64,000 bases of DNA from an uncultured Campylobacterales bacterium. Lineage in GTDB: Bacteria; Campylobacterota; Campylobacteria; Campylobacterales; Arcobacteraceae. Of this stretch, positions 7,515-15,233 are shown piece by piece; position 1 is the stretch's first letter; every line of letters starts with the position of its first letter. The translations under genes and the position numbers were made by a program. The stretch covers positions 1 through 64,000 of the forward strand of contig CANNFB010000001.1 of the NCBI GenBank assembly GCA_947503785.1, written 5' to 3'. The notes beneath the pieces are model-generated. The model searched no databases. It had not been told where the DNA came from and saw only the letters and a program-made list of their open reading frames with translations.

Positions 7515-8327
7515 TTGCAAGAAAACTTACTAGACAATAATTTCCAAAATAAAAAATATATTTTAATTTTTCTACTATTAATAATGATTATAATGTCTTA
7601 TATAATATATTTAAATTTTTCTATTTTAGATTTAAAGAAAGACAATCAAGCAAAAGATGATTTATATAAAATTCAAATAAACAATAGAATAAATGAAATA
7701 GATTTATTAAATGATCAATTAGTTGATTTACAAAACTTACTAAATATTGGATTAGATTTATCTAAAAATACTAGTGTTTATGCTGATAATAAAATTGAAT
7801 TAAATGAAAAACTAAATTTATTAAATAATATACCAAGTGGTTCTCCATTAATTAAAACATTTATTACTTCAAAATTTGGTTATAGAATCCACCCAATTAC
7901 AAAGTCAAGAAAACTTCATACAGGTACAGATTTTAGAGCTAAAGTTGGGACTGATATTTATGCACCTGCTAATGGTGTTGTTATAAAAGCTAGAAATACA
8001 GATTCTGGTGGATATGGGAAAATGGTAGTAATTACACATAATTATGGTTTTAAAACGTTATTTGGTCACATGAGTAGGGTGTATGTAAAAGAGGGTGACT
8101 TTATAGCAAAAGGTACTAAACTTGGTAAAACTGGAAATACAGGTACTAGTACAGCACCTCATTTACATTATGAGATTAAATTTCTAGAAAAATATGTAAA
8201 TCCTATCAATTTTGTATATTGGAATAATAAAACTTTCGATAATATATTCAATATAAAAACTAAAATAAAATGGGACAAATTAATATCTTTAAGTAAAGAA
8301 AATCAAAAGCATTTAAAAGGCCAATAA
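7515..8327 (+). CDS. Membrane-anchored M23 (LytM) peptidase
   Basis: Residues 14-36 form one membrane helix, followed by a coiled-coil region (about 37-105) and then the M23 domain. The zinc ligands are visible: His135 and Asp139 in HTGTDF, and HLHYE (216-220), plus GHMS around His185. These suggest an active endopeptidase that cuts peptidoglycan cross-links rather than a degenerate EnvC-type activator. The TTG start at 7515 is the only reasonable initiator, with AAGAAAG ahead of it. The stop overlaps the start of the next gene as TAATG. Helical-shape Csd peptidases of Campylobacterota share this fold, but the local operon is unlike theirs. Confidence 0.85.
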   Translation: MQENLLDNNFQNKKYILIFLLLIMIIMSYIIYLNFSILDLKKDNQAKDDLYKIQINNRINEIDLLNDQLVDLQNLLNIGLDLSKNTSVYADNKIELNEKLNLLNNIPSGSPLIKTFITSKFGYRIHPITKSRKLHTGTDFRAKVGTDIYAPANGVVIKARNTDSGGYGKMVVITHNYGFKTLFGHMSRVYVKEGDFIAKGTKLGKTGNTGTSTAPHLHYEIKFLEKYVNPINFVYWNNKTFDNIFNIKTKIKWDKLISLSKENQKHLKGQ

Positions 8328-8914
8328 TGAATAAAGAAAATGATAAATATCAAAATATATTAACACATTTACATGAATTAAATAGACAGAATCTACTTAA
8401 TGAAAACGATAAAAATGAATATTTGACAAATGAACTAGAAAAAATAAATAATAAAATTGATAATAGTTCTTCAAACAATTCTAAAAATACAAATAAGTTA
8501 ATTATTCTAGTAATTTTACTTCTTATTATAAATACAGCAATTGTTTTATTTTTGGGATTAAAACCATCCACTACACAAAATAATGAAGTTAAAATTAATA
8601 CAGAAGAAATATTAAAAGAAGAAGTTAAGTCTATAGAGGATGTTCATCAAGAGGTTGTAGAGAAGGATTTAGATCCTAATGTAAATACTTTTAATTCTGA
8701 GTCAATAGATATACTTGAAGTAGAAGAAGACTTTAAAGAAATCATTCCTATCATAAGAAAAGGAACACCATATACATGTAATGAGGATGTAAATACTTAT
8801 AAAATTCCTTATACTGTTGATATAAAAGGAAAACTATATTCAGATAGATTCTCATTTATATTACAAGAAAAATCTGGAAGAAGAGAATGTTCAATTAAAA
8901 AAGAAGATATGTAA
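8327..8914 (+). CDS. Single-pass membrane protein of the envelope cluster
   Basis: Residues 1-55 are hydrophilic and rich in Asn/Lys, probably cytoplasmic; residues 58-78 form one membrane helix (LIILVILLLIINTAIVLFLG). An acidic linker of about 60 residues follows, then a small C-terminal domain with two cysteines (TPYTCNED and RRECSIKK) that could form a disulfide in the periplasm. The layout mirrors the first gene of the cluster (cytoplasmic tail, one helix, linker, small domain). It overlaps the M23 gene by one base. The family is not recognised. Confidence 0.55.
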   Translation: MNKENDKYQNILTHLHELNRQNLLNENDKNEYLTNELEKINNKIDNSSSNNSKNTNKLIILVILLLIINTAIVLFLGLKPSTTQNNEVKINTEEILKEEVKSIEDVHQEVVEKDLDPNVNTFNSESIDILEVEEDFKEIIPIIRKGTPYTCNEDVNTYKIPYTVDIKGKLYSDRFSFILQEKSGRRECSIKKEDM

Positions 8915-8922
8915 GTAAAAGT

Positions 8923-8948
8923 AAGGCATATAAGGTTTTATATGTCTT
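8923..8948 (+). terminator. Hairpin at the end of the envelope cluster
   Basis: AAGGCATATAA and TTATATGTCTT pair with one mismatch around a GGTT loop, nine bases after the last envelope gene. The position is right for a terminator of the operon, although the following sequence is only AT-rich and lacks a long T-run. Confidence 0.5.
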
Positions 8949-8965
8949 AAAGTATTTATATAATA

Positions 8966-8993
8966 TAGTTTGGAAATTATAGTTTCCAAAAGT
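8966..8993. other. dif: Candidate dif (difH) chromosome dimer resolution site
   Basis: Two 11-base arms, TAGTTTGGAAA and TTTCCAAAAGT, are separated by a six-base spacer TTATAG. The inner eight positions of each arm are exactly complementary and the outer three differ, the usual shape of a Xer recombination site. It lies 23 bases before xerH, and epsilonproteobacterial difH sites are commonly next to xerH. Gene direction changes from mostly rightward to leftward just beyond it. The call rests on form and place; I did not compare it with a catalogue of dif sites. Confidence 0.6.
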
Positions 8994-9016
8994 AAAATAT
9001 ATTTTAAAGGTCAAAG

Positions 9017-10069
9017 TTGAAATATCCATTAGATTGTGAAGATACATTTAGTAAGACATATTTATTCTGGTTATCAAGGTTCATTAGAAATAAGATTACC
9101 TCACTTTCAAATAGACAAGTTAAAGACAAAGATAGACTTGCACAAATATTACAAGAGCTTACTATTGGTTTTGATTCAATTGATAATTTAAAACTTACTA
9201 TTAAAGAAGTACGTAATATTGGAATTAATAGTATTCATGTATATTTTATACCCCTTGAAAAACTATACAAATTTATGATTAATTATGGACCTAGTTCTAT
9301 GAAAGAAATGGATGAAGAGCTCTTACGTGATTTTTTAATTACCCAAACTAGTAAACTATCAGATGCTACTAAAAAAAACTATAGAATTTCACTAGTGACA
9401 TTCTTTGGATACATAGATAAACAAAATGAAGAAGATAATAGCTTTGTATATAGATATGGTATTGAGCTTAAAAACTGGGGTGGATTAAGTGGTAAAAGTG
9501 GTACTAAACTGCCCTCGTTTATGAAGAAAGACGAAGTTAGAGCTTTTATTGAAGCAATTGATATTTATCCTTTTAGTCTAAAAATTGCAGCTAGAAATAG
9601 ACTTGTTATAAAGATAATTCTTTATACAGGTATTAGGGTTAGTGAAGCTATTAATATTGAGTTAAAAGACTTCAACAAAGATGGTGATGCTTTTATAATC
9701 CAAGTTAGAGGAAAAGGTAATAAACCTAGAGTTGTTATGATAAAAGCTAATATTATTACAAAAGATTTAAATGAATGGAACGAAGTTAAACCTCATAACA
9801 ACGCGCTACTTTTATCTAATCAAAAAGGTAAGGCTTTAAGTCAAGCATATATTAGTAGTATTGTTGAAAAAATATTATTAAGTATTGGCATTAGAAAAGA
9901 AAAAAATGGTGCTCATATGCTAAGACATACATTTGCTACAATGCTTTATCAAAAAAGTAAAGACTTAATCCTAGTTCAAGAGTCACTAGGACATGCTGAT
10001 ATTAATACATCAAGAATATACACACATTTTGATAAAGATCAATTAGAACGTACAACAGATATCTTTTAA
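9017..10069 (+). CDS. xerH: XerH tyrosine recombinase
   Basis: This is the single-recombinase Xer protein typical of Campylobacterota, which resolves chromosome dimers at dif. The start is TTG behind AAAGG. Distinctive matches to Helicobacter XerH include TSLSNRQVKDKD (28-39), ATKKNYRISLVTFFGYIDKQN (117-137) and KNGAHMLRHTFATMLYQK (296-313). The catalytic set is complete: Arg207 (TGIR), Lys233 (RGKGNKPR), His300 and Arg303 (HMLR), His326 (LGHADINTSRIY) and the nucleophile Tyr335. At 350 residues the length is normal. A dif-like repeat lies in front of it. It may also act on mobile elements, but the closeness to the XerH type makes the housekeeping role likely. Confidence 0.92.
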   Translation: MKYPLDCEDTFSKTYLFWLSRFIRNKITSLSNRQVKDKDRLAQILQELTIGFDSIDNLKLTIKEVRNIGINSIHVYFIPLEKLYKFMINYGPSSMKEMDEELLRDFLITQTSKLSDATKKNYRISLVTFFGYIDKQNEEDNSFVYRYGIELKNWGGLSGKSGTKLPSFMKKDEVRAFIEAIDIYPFSLKIAARNRLVIKIILYTGIRVSEAINIELKDFNKDGDAFIIQVRGKGNKPRVVMIKANIITKDLNEWNEVKPHNNALLLSNQKGKALSQAYISSIVEKILLSIGIRKEKNGAHMLRHTFATMLYQKSKDLILVQESLGHADINTSRIYTHFDKDQLERTTDIF

Positions 10070-10079
10070 TGTTAGTAAA

Positions 10080-11153
10080 TTATTTTCTTTTACCCTTAGC
10101 GTAGTTAATTATATATTCTGCAATATCATCTAAATGAACTACATCTTTAACACCACCTGCTTTAATAGCTTTTGCAGGCATTCCAAAAACGACACAACTT
10201 TCTTCATTTTGAGCAACAGTATATGCATGATTATCAAACATATCTTTCATCCCAATCATTCCATCATCACCCATTCCTGTCATTATAATAGCCATTGCAC
10301 TTGAACCTATCATATTATTAACTGATCTATATAAAACATCTACGCTGGGTTTATGTTGACTTACTTTTTTTGTATCAAGTAATTTTGTTTTAAAACCTAA
10401 TCCACTTTTTACAATAGTTAAATGCATATTCCCAGGAGCTAAATATGCATGCCCTTTTTCTAAGAGTATTCCATCTTTTGCTTCAGCTACAATAACTTCA
10501 GAATGATCATTTAATCTATGAGCAAAAGAGTTTGAAAAACCATAAGGAATATGTTGGGTGATTAGAATAGGAGGTAAATTCGAAGGTAGTTTTTGAAAAA
10601 CTTTTAATAATGATTCAATTCCACCAGTTGAAGAACCTATAGCTATTAACTTATTTCCTGAGCCTCTTGCTGGGCTGGAAGGTATTACTTCATCTGGATG
10701 AATTTTATATTCTATTGTATTAGTAGTGTTTTTTTTAGCTATTAATGTTTTTGGTTTCTTTAATGTATATCTTTTAAGTAAAAAAGTTAGATTCAATAGT
10801 GTTTCTTTTATTCTTCCTTGAAATGAAGACATAGATTCTCCACCTTCAGGTTTTGATATAAAGCCAACAGCCCCATCATCAAAGATATCATTTCCTCTTA
10901 CACCCTCACCTGAAATAACAACAGCAGGCATAGGATGAAGACGCATAAGATTTCTTAAAAATGTTACTCCATCCATTTTTGGCATATTAATATCAATCGT
11001 TACAATATCTGGTTCATATTTTTTGATTTTCTCTCTTGCATCAAAAGCATCAAAAGCCATTGCTACAACTTCAAATTCATCTATCTCATTAATCATATCT
11101 TTTATGATTCTTCGCATTGAAGGAGAATCATCTATTACTAAAACTGTATACAC
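10080..11153 (-). CDS. cheB: CheB chemoreceptor methylesterase with receiver domain
   Basis: CheB removes methyl groups from chemoreceptor glutamates to reset adaptation. Residues 1-120 are a receiver domain (DDSPSMRR at 8-15, phospho-acceptor Asp54 in TIDINMPKMDG, Lys101). The esterase domain has Ser175 in GSSTGGIESL, His201 in TQHIPYGF and Asp297 in TGMGDDG. The receiver domain means its activity can be tuned by phosphate from CheA, unlike Campylobacter jejuni CheB, which lacks it. It is the last gene of the cheY-cheA-cheR-cheD-cheB run, 29 bases after cheD. Confidence 0.95.
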   Translation of the reverse strand: MYTVLVIDDSPSMRRIIKDMINEIDEFEVVAMAFDAFDAREKIKKYEPDIVTIDINMPKMDGVTFLRNLMRLHPMPAVVISGEGVRGNDIFDDGAVGFISKPEGGESMSSFQGRIKETLLNLTFLLKRYTLKKPKTLIAKKNTTNTIEYKIHPDEVIPSSPARGSGNKLIAIGSSTGGIESLLKVFQKLPSNLPPILITQHIPYGFSNSFAHRLNDHSEVIVAEAKDGILLEKGHAYLAPGNMHLTIVKSGLGFKTKLLDTKKVSQHKPSVDVLYRSVNNMIGSSAMAIIMTGMGDDGMIGMKDMFDNHAYTVAQNEESCVVFGMPAKAIKAGGVKDVVHLDDIAEYIINYAKGKRK

Positions 11154-11182
11154 TTTAAAAAACCACCCTATTTATTATAAAA

Positions 11183-11860
11183 TCAAAAAAGTTCAATTTC
11201 CATTTCAGGTTCATCTGATTTATCTTCCATACCAAATAAATCAACACCACCCACATATTCTTTGATAACAGGGGCTTTTGTAATCTCTTTTTGTAAAGAT
11301 TTTTCTTCTTGTAAAATTTTACTATCAGTTTCACTTTTTTGAGTAACTTTAATAAATGTTTCAAAATCATTTGCAAGTAAAATTAATCGACCATGCTGAC
11401 CTCGTGTATGCTCACTCATTAATTTAAAACCCTCAGCCTTACAAAAATCTTTTGCAAACTCAACGTTTCTATGTCCAATTGATTCAGATGATACATTTAA
11501 TTGCATAATATCAGCACCACCTGATATTTTTGCATACATGTTATTTTTATTACAACCTAATTTGTACATTTCATTTAGCATTGCCTCAACTGAATAAAGT
11601 CCATATTTCATATCATCATTACTATTATTACTAGTAGGTAGTAAAAAATGATTCATTGCTTTTATTTTGGTAACTTTGTCATAAAACATAATTGCAACAC
11701 ATGAACCTAAAAGTGTTTTAAAAGCTATTTGTTCAATATCATTTCCAACAGCAAATTCACCACCTATTATTGTATGAGTAGATAAACCTTTTGTTTTCTG
11801 TGTAAATCTTATAGCAGAAGCTTTTTCAATACTTCCATCTTTATGTCCAATAACAATCAA
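11183..11860 (-). CDS. cheD: CheD chemoreceptor glutamine deamidase
   Basis: CheD deamidates receptor glutamines to glutamates and can interact with CheC/CheY pathways. The core motif is TLLGSCVAIMFYD with Cys54 as nucleophile, His71 in MNHFLLPT 17 residues later as in known CheD, and Thr49 near the cysteine. SGGADIMQ and IGHRNVEF follow. At 225 residues it is longer than the minimal 160; the extra C-terminal part is acidic and poorly conserved in appearance. The start overlaps the cheR stop by four bases (ATGA), so the two are translationally coupled. Confidence 0.92.
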   Translation of the reverse strand: MIVIGHKDGSIEKASAIRFTQKTKGLSTHTIIGGEFAVGNDIEQIAFKTLLGSCVAIMFYDKVTKIKAMNHFLLPTSNNSNDDMKYGLYSVEAMLNEMYKLGCNKNNMYAKISGGADIMQLNVSSESIGHRNVEFAKDFCKAEGFKLMSEHTRGQHGRLILLANDFETFIKVTQKSETDSKILQEEKSLQKEITKAPVIKEYVGGVDLFGMEDKSDEPEMEIELF

Positions 11861-12702
11861 AATACTTCCTTTTCTTTAATGAAAATATTTTGGCCTACTC
11901 TTTTTACATAATTTACTAAATCTTGAGGATTTTCTGAATGTCCTAAATATAAAGTTCCACCTATTTTCAAATGAGAAAAAAGTTTTTTTAATATTTTATT
12001 TTGATCTTCTGCAGAAAAATAAATAAGTACGTTTCTACAGAATACAACATCAAATTGATTTTTTGCAAATGGATATGAAGTATCATTTAAGTTCATAACT
12101 TCAAAAGAAAGCATTCTTTTTAATTCATCTTTGACTTTTATAAGAACCTCTTCTCCAGATAAGTTTTTTTGAACTCTTCTTTTAAAATATTTTGATGGTT
12201 TAATCCATTCTGGAAACTCTTTTGATGATTTCGAGTATCTATAAACACCATTTGCTGCATATTGTAATACATTTGTATCAATATCCGTTGCAATTACTGA
12301 AGTATTTATTTTTTTTCCAAGTGCATCTTGTGCTTCTAAAACAGTCATAGCCATAGAATAAGGTTCTTCACCCGTTGAAGATGCAGAACAATACATATTT
12401 ACTTTACTTCCAGATTTTGCAAGTTCTGGAAGTACTCTATTTTTTAGATCTAAGAAATGAAAATCTTCTCTAAAAAAATGAGTTTTATTTGTAGTAAAAG
12501 AGTTTATAAACTCAGTAACATATGAACCTTCTTCAATTGAATGAAGAAGTTCCATAATATCACCTTTATATTTCGAATCTCTTTTTAGTTTATCAATCCT
12601 ATTAGAAATCATAATATCTTTATTATCTGCTAAGGTAATACCTGTTAGTCCATATAAAAGTTTTTTTACTTTATTATGAACATCATCTGTAGTATACTTC
12701 AT
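11857..12702 (-). CDS. cheR: CheR chemoreceptor methyltransferase
   Basis: CheR methylates chemoreceptor glutamates using S-adenosylmethionine. The protein has the helical N-terminal domain (about 1-75), the receptor-recognition region, the SAM-binding motif CSASSTGEEPYSMAM (about 105-119) and FDVVFCRNVLIYF (about 218-230), which are standard. Length 281 is normal. It directly abuts cheA (no gap) and overlaps cheD, so it belongs to the same transcript. Confidence 0.95.
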   Translation of the reverse strand: MKYTTDDVHNKVKKLLYGLTGITLADNKDIMISNRIDKLKRDSKYKGDIMELLHSIEEGSYVTEFINSFTTNKTHFFREDFHFLDLKNRVLPELAKSGSKVNMYCSASSTGEEPYSMAMTVLEAQDALGKKINTSVIATDIDTNVLQYAANGVYRYSKSSKEFPEWIKPSKYFKRRVQKNLSGEEVLIKVKDELKRMLSFEVMNLNDTSYPFAKNQFDVVFCRNVLIYFSAEDQNKILKKLFSHLKIGGTLYLGHSENPQDLVNYVKRVGQNIFIKEKEVF

Positions 12703-14772
12703 TTATGAAGCTTTTCTTGATTTATTTATACCTCTTTCGATATTAATTTGAGCATTAATTATCCCAACAACATCTAAAATAAGACCAATACTACCATCAC
12801 CTCTTACAGTTGCAGCGCCAATACCCTCAACAGACCTGAAATTTTTATCTAAAGGTTTTACAACAACTTGATGTTGATTTAAAAATTCATCAATAGATAA
12901 GGCAACTTTTGTATTTCCAGATTTTACTACTATAAGCATTCCATCTTCTAAGTTTTCAAAACTGCTTTCTAATCCAAATAATTGATGTATTCGTACAACT
13001 GGAATAAATTCTTCTCTTAACATTAATAGATCTTGAGTACCATCACCAATTTTTTTAATCATATCTGATGTAGGTTGTAAAGATTCAACAATAGAAGATA
13101 GAGGTAAAATATATTTTTGATCACTAACTGCAATATCTAATCCATCAAGTATAGCAAGAGTTAAAGGTAACATGATTGTTAAAACTGTACCCTCTCCTAA
13201 CTTAGTATCTAGTTTTAAATCTCCACCTAGTTTTTGAATATTTGTTTTTACAACATCCATTCCAACACCACGTCCTGAAATTTCAGAAATTTGATCGGCT
13301 GTTGATACTCCAGCACCAAATACAAGCATTGCTTTTTCATTATCACTCATATTATTATACTGATTTTCATCTATTTGACCTTGACTTAGTGCTTTTAATG
13401 CAACTTTTTCTACATTAATTCCACGGCCATCATCTTCAATAGTAATAATCATTTGACCATTTGCCTGTTCAGCTGAAATAATTATAGAACCAATATCAAA
13501 CTTTCCAGATGCTTCTCTTTCTTCTGGTGTTTCAAGTCCATGATCAAGTGAGTTTCTAATAACATGCATTAAAGGATCTGTCAATCCTTCAATCATAGCT
13601 TTATCAATCTCAACATTATCACCAAAGTGTTTGAATTCTACTTTTTTACCAAGTTTTTTAGAAATATCTCTTACAACTTTTGGAAATTTTGAATAGATTG
13701 ATTCCATTGGTACCATCCGAATACTCATAATAGAATCTTGCATATCTCTAATATGTCTTTCTAGTAATTCCAATCTTTCAAGTACTGAATTTCTTGTTTT
13801 AGAATCATCAATAGTAGATGAAAATTGAGTAAGCATTGCATTTGTTATAACTAAATCTCCAACATTATTCATAAGTAAATCAATTTTATCAAGGTTTACT
13901 CTAATATTGTTATTAGTAGAAGCTTTTTTTGTAGCTTTTTCTTTTACTTCTCTACTAGCTCTTGGAGCTACGGCAGGTTTAGCTTGCTCTTGATTTACTA
14001 TAGCTTCTGTTACAGCAGGAGTTTCAAGAGTTTTTACTTCTTCAATATTATTAGTCTGCATTACTGCATCAGGTGTTAAAGAAGGAACATCATCGAAAAA
14101 TCCGAAGTTTTCTTTTTCTTCATCATTTGAAGGAACATCTTTATAATTATCTGTTGCTGTTTGCAAGTCATCATCATAAAAACCAAAGTTTTTTTGATTT
14201 TCATCTACATCATCTGCAAAAATACCATAAGAATTATCACCTATTTCATCATTTAATTCATCATCAAAAAATCCGAAATTATCATTATCCGATACTTCTT
14301 CAACAACAGGTGCATTAGCAATAGGAGTTTCTACTACAGGAGCTTGTACAACTTCAACTTTTGCTGCAACTGTACCATTTGAATATGCACGAATTTCTTC
14401 AAGTAAAGAAGTTGTCATTTCTGTAAATGTATCTCTAGGTAAATCTTCAGCAACTTCTAAATCTAAAATTTCTTTCATTACATCTAAACCATCAATTAAA
14501 GTTCCAGCCATTTCAGGTATAAACTCAATCTTATGATTTCTTAATTTATCCATCAAGTTTTCAACATCATGAGTAAATTCAGCAAAAAGTTTTAATTCAA
14601 CAGATGCACCACTACCTTTTAAAGTATGAACATCTCTAAATAATTGACCCATTTCATCGTCTGTTAATGACCCATTATTCTCAGCTTCTAAAAGTACATT
14701 ATCAGCTGATTCAAAAAGTTCTTCAGCTTCTTCTAAAAACATTTCTCTATATTTTGAAATATCAAATGACAT
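12703..14772 (-). CDS. cheA: CheA chemotaxis histidine kinase
   Basis: CheA autophosphorylates in response to chemoreceptors and passes phosphate to CheY and CheB. Residues 1-130 are the P1 domain with phospho-His49 in VHTLKGSGAS. The stretch 131-290 is a disordered linker without a recognisable P2 domain; instead it holds four similar short motifs, NFGFFDD (165-171), SYGIFADD (181-188), NFGFYDDD (195-202) and NFGFFDD (222-228). P3 dimerisation, P4 ATPase (HVIRNSLDHGLE, DDGRGI, GRGVGMDVV) and a C-terminal CheW-like P5 domain follow. Unlike Campylobacter jejuni CheA there is no receiver domain fused to the end; a separate cheY lies 14 bases upstream. Confidence 0.95.
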   Translation of the reverse strand: MSFDISKYREMFLEEAEELFESADNVLLEAENNGSLTDDEMGQLFRDVHTLKGSGASVELKLFAEFTHDVENLMDKLRNHKIEFIPEMAGTLIDGLDVMKEILDLEVAEDLPRDTFTEMTTSLLEEIRAYSNGTVAAKVEVVQAPVVETPIANAPVVEEVSDNDNFGFFDDELNDEIGDNSYGIFADDVDENQKNFGFYDDDLQTATDNYKDVPSNDEEKENFGFFDDVPSLTPDAVMQTNNIEEVKTLETPAVTEAIVNQEQAKPAVAPRASREVKEKATKKASTNNNIRVNLDKIDLLMNNVGDLVITNAMLTQFSSTIDDSKTRNSVLERLELLERHIRDMQDSIMSIRMVPMESIYSKFPKVVRDISKKLGKKVEFKHFGDNVEIDKAMIEGLTDPLMHVIRNSLDHGLETPEEREASGKFDIGSIIISAEQANGQMIITIEDDGRGINVEKVALKALSQGQIDENQYNNMSDNEKAMLVFGAGVSTADQISEISGRGVGMDVVKTNIQKLGGDLKLDTKLGEGTVLTIMLPLTLAILDGLDIAVSDQKYILPLSSIVESLQPTSDMIKKIGDGTQDLLMLREEFIPVVRIHQLFGLESSFENLEDGMLIVVKSGNTKVALSIDEFLNQHQVVVKPLDKNFRSVEGIGAATVRGDGSIGLILDVVGIINAQINIERGINKSRKAS

Positions 14773-14786
14773 ATTAGATCCTTTTT

Positions 14787-15155
14787 TTATCTACTTAATA
14801 CTATATTTACAGCTTTTAACAATTGATCCGGTACGAAAGGTTTTACAATCCAACCAGTAGCACCTGCTGCTTTTCCTTTAGTTTTCATTTCATCACTTCT
14901 CTCAGTTGTTAATACTAAAATAGGTTTTTTTGAATATTGTGGTATTTTTCTAAGTTCGCCAATAAGTGTTAATCCATCCATATTTGGCATATTTACGTCA
15001 GTTATTATTAAATCGAAATTTGCAGCATTAGCTTTTGCTAAACCATCTACACCATCAACTGCTTCAGTTACATCTGTGTAACCACCTTCGTTTAATGCAT
15101 AGTTTAACATATCTCTTAGCATTGTAGAATCATCTACGATTAAAAGTTTCGCCAT
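14787..15155 (-). CDS. cheY: CheY-like single-domain response regulator
   Basis: The 122-residue protein is one receiver domain with the acidic pair in IVDDSTMLR (about 6-14), phospho-acceptor Asp in LIITDVNMPNMDG, Thr in VLTTERS and Lys in WIVKPFVPDQ. Placement directly before cheA suggests it takes phosphate from CheA and controls the flagellar switch or competes as a phosphate sink. It is the first gene of the chemotaxis run. Confidence 0.92.
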   Translation of the reverse strand: MAKLLIVDDSTMLRDMLNYALNEGGYTDVTEAVDGVDGLAKANAANFDLIITDVNMPNMDGLTLIGELRKIPQYSKKPILVLTTERSDEMKTKGKAAGATGWIVKPFVPDQLLKAVNIVLSR

Positions 15156-15173
15156 ATTAGTACCCCTTAAGTT

Positions 15174-15201
15174 GTATAGTTAAAAAATTATTTAACTATA
15201 C
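15174..15201. repeat. Perfect 11-bp hairpin between pnp and cheY
   Basis: GTATAGTTAAA and TTTAACTATAC flank the six bases AAATTA. The element lies between the pnp stop and the cheY start, both leftward. It could terminate the pnp transcript or regulate the che operon; no T-run follows on the leftward strand, so I cannot decide. Confidence 0.45.
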
Positions 15202-15233
15202 TAACGTAAGAAATATTAAACTAGGGTTAATTA

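Noticed and set aside
8966-8993. Ordinary transcription terminator instead of dif
   Set aside because: It has no T-run, follows another hairpin that already fits as terminator, and has the 11-6-11 form of a Xer site before xerH.
1-10069. Prophage or integrative element, with xerH as its integrase
   Set aside because: XerH matches the chromosomal dimer-resolution type, and no phage structural, replication or mobilisation genes or flanking tRNA repeats are present.
14073-14318. His-rich open frame on the plus strand inside cheA
   Set aside because: It is the reverse of the acidic CheA linker and lacks a ribosome binding site; CheA is certain.
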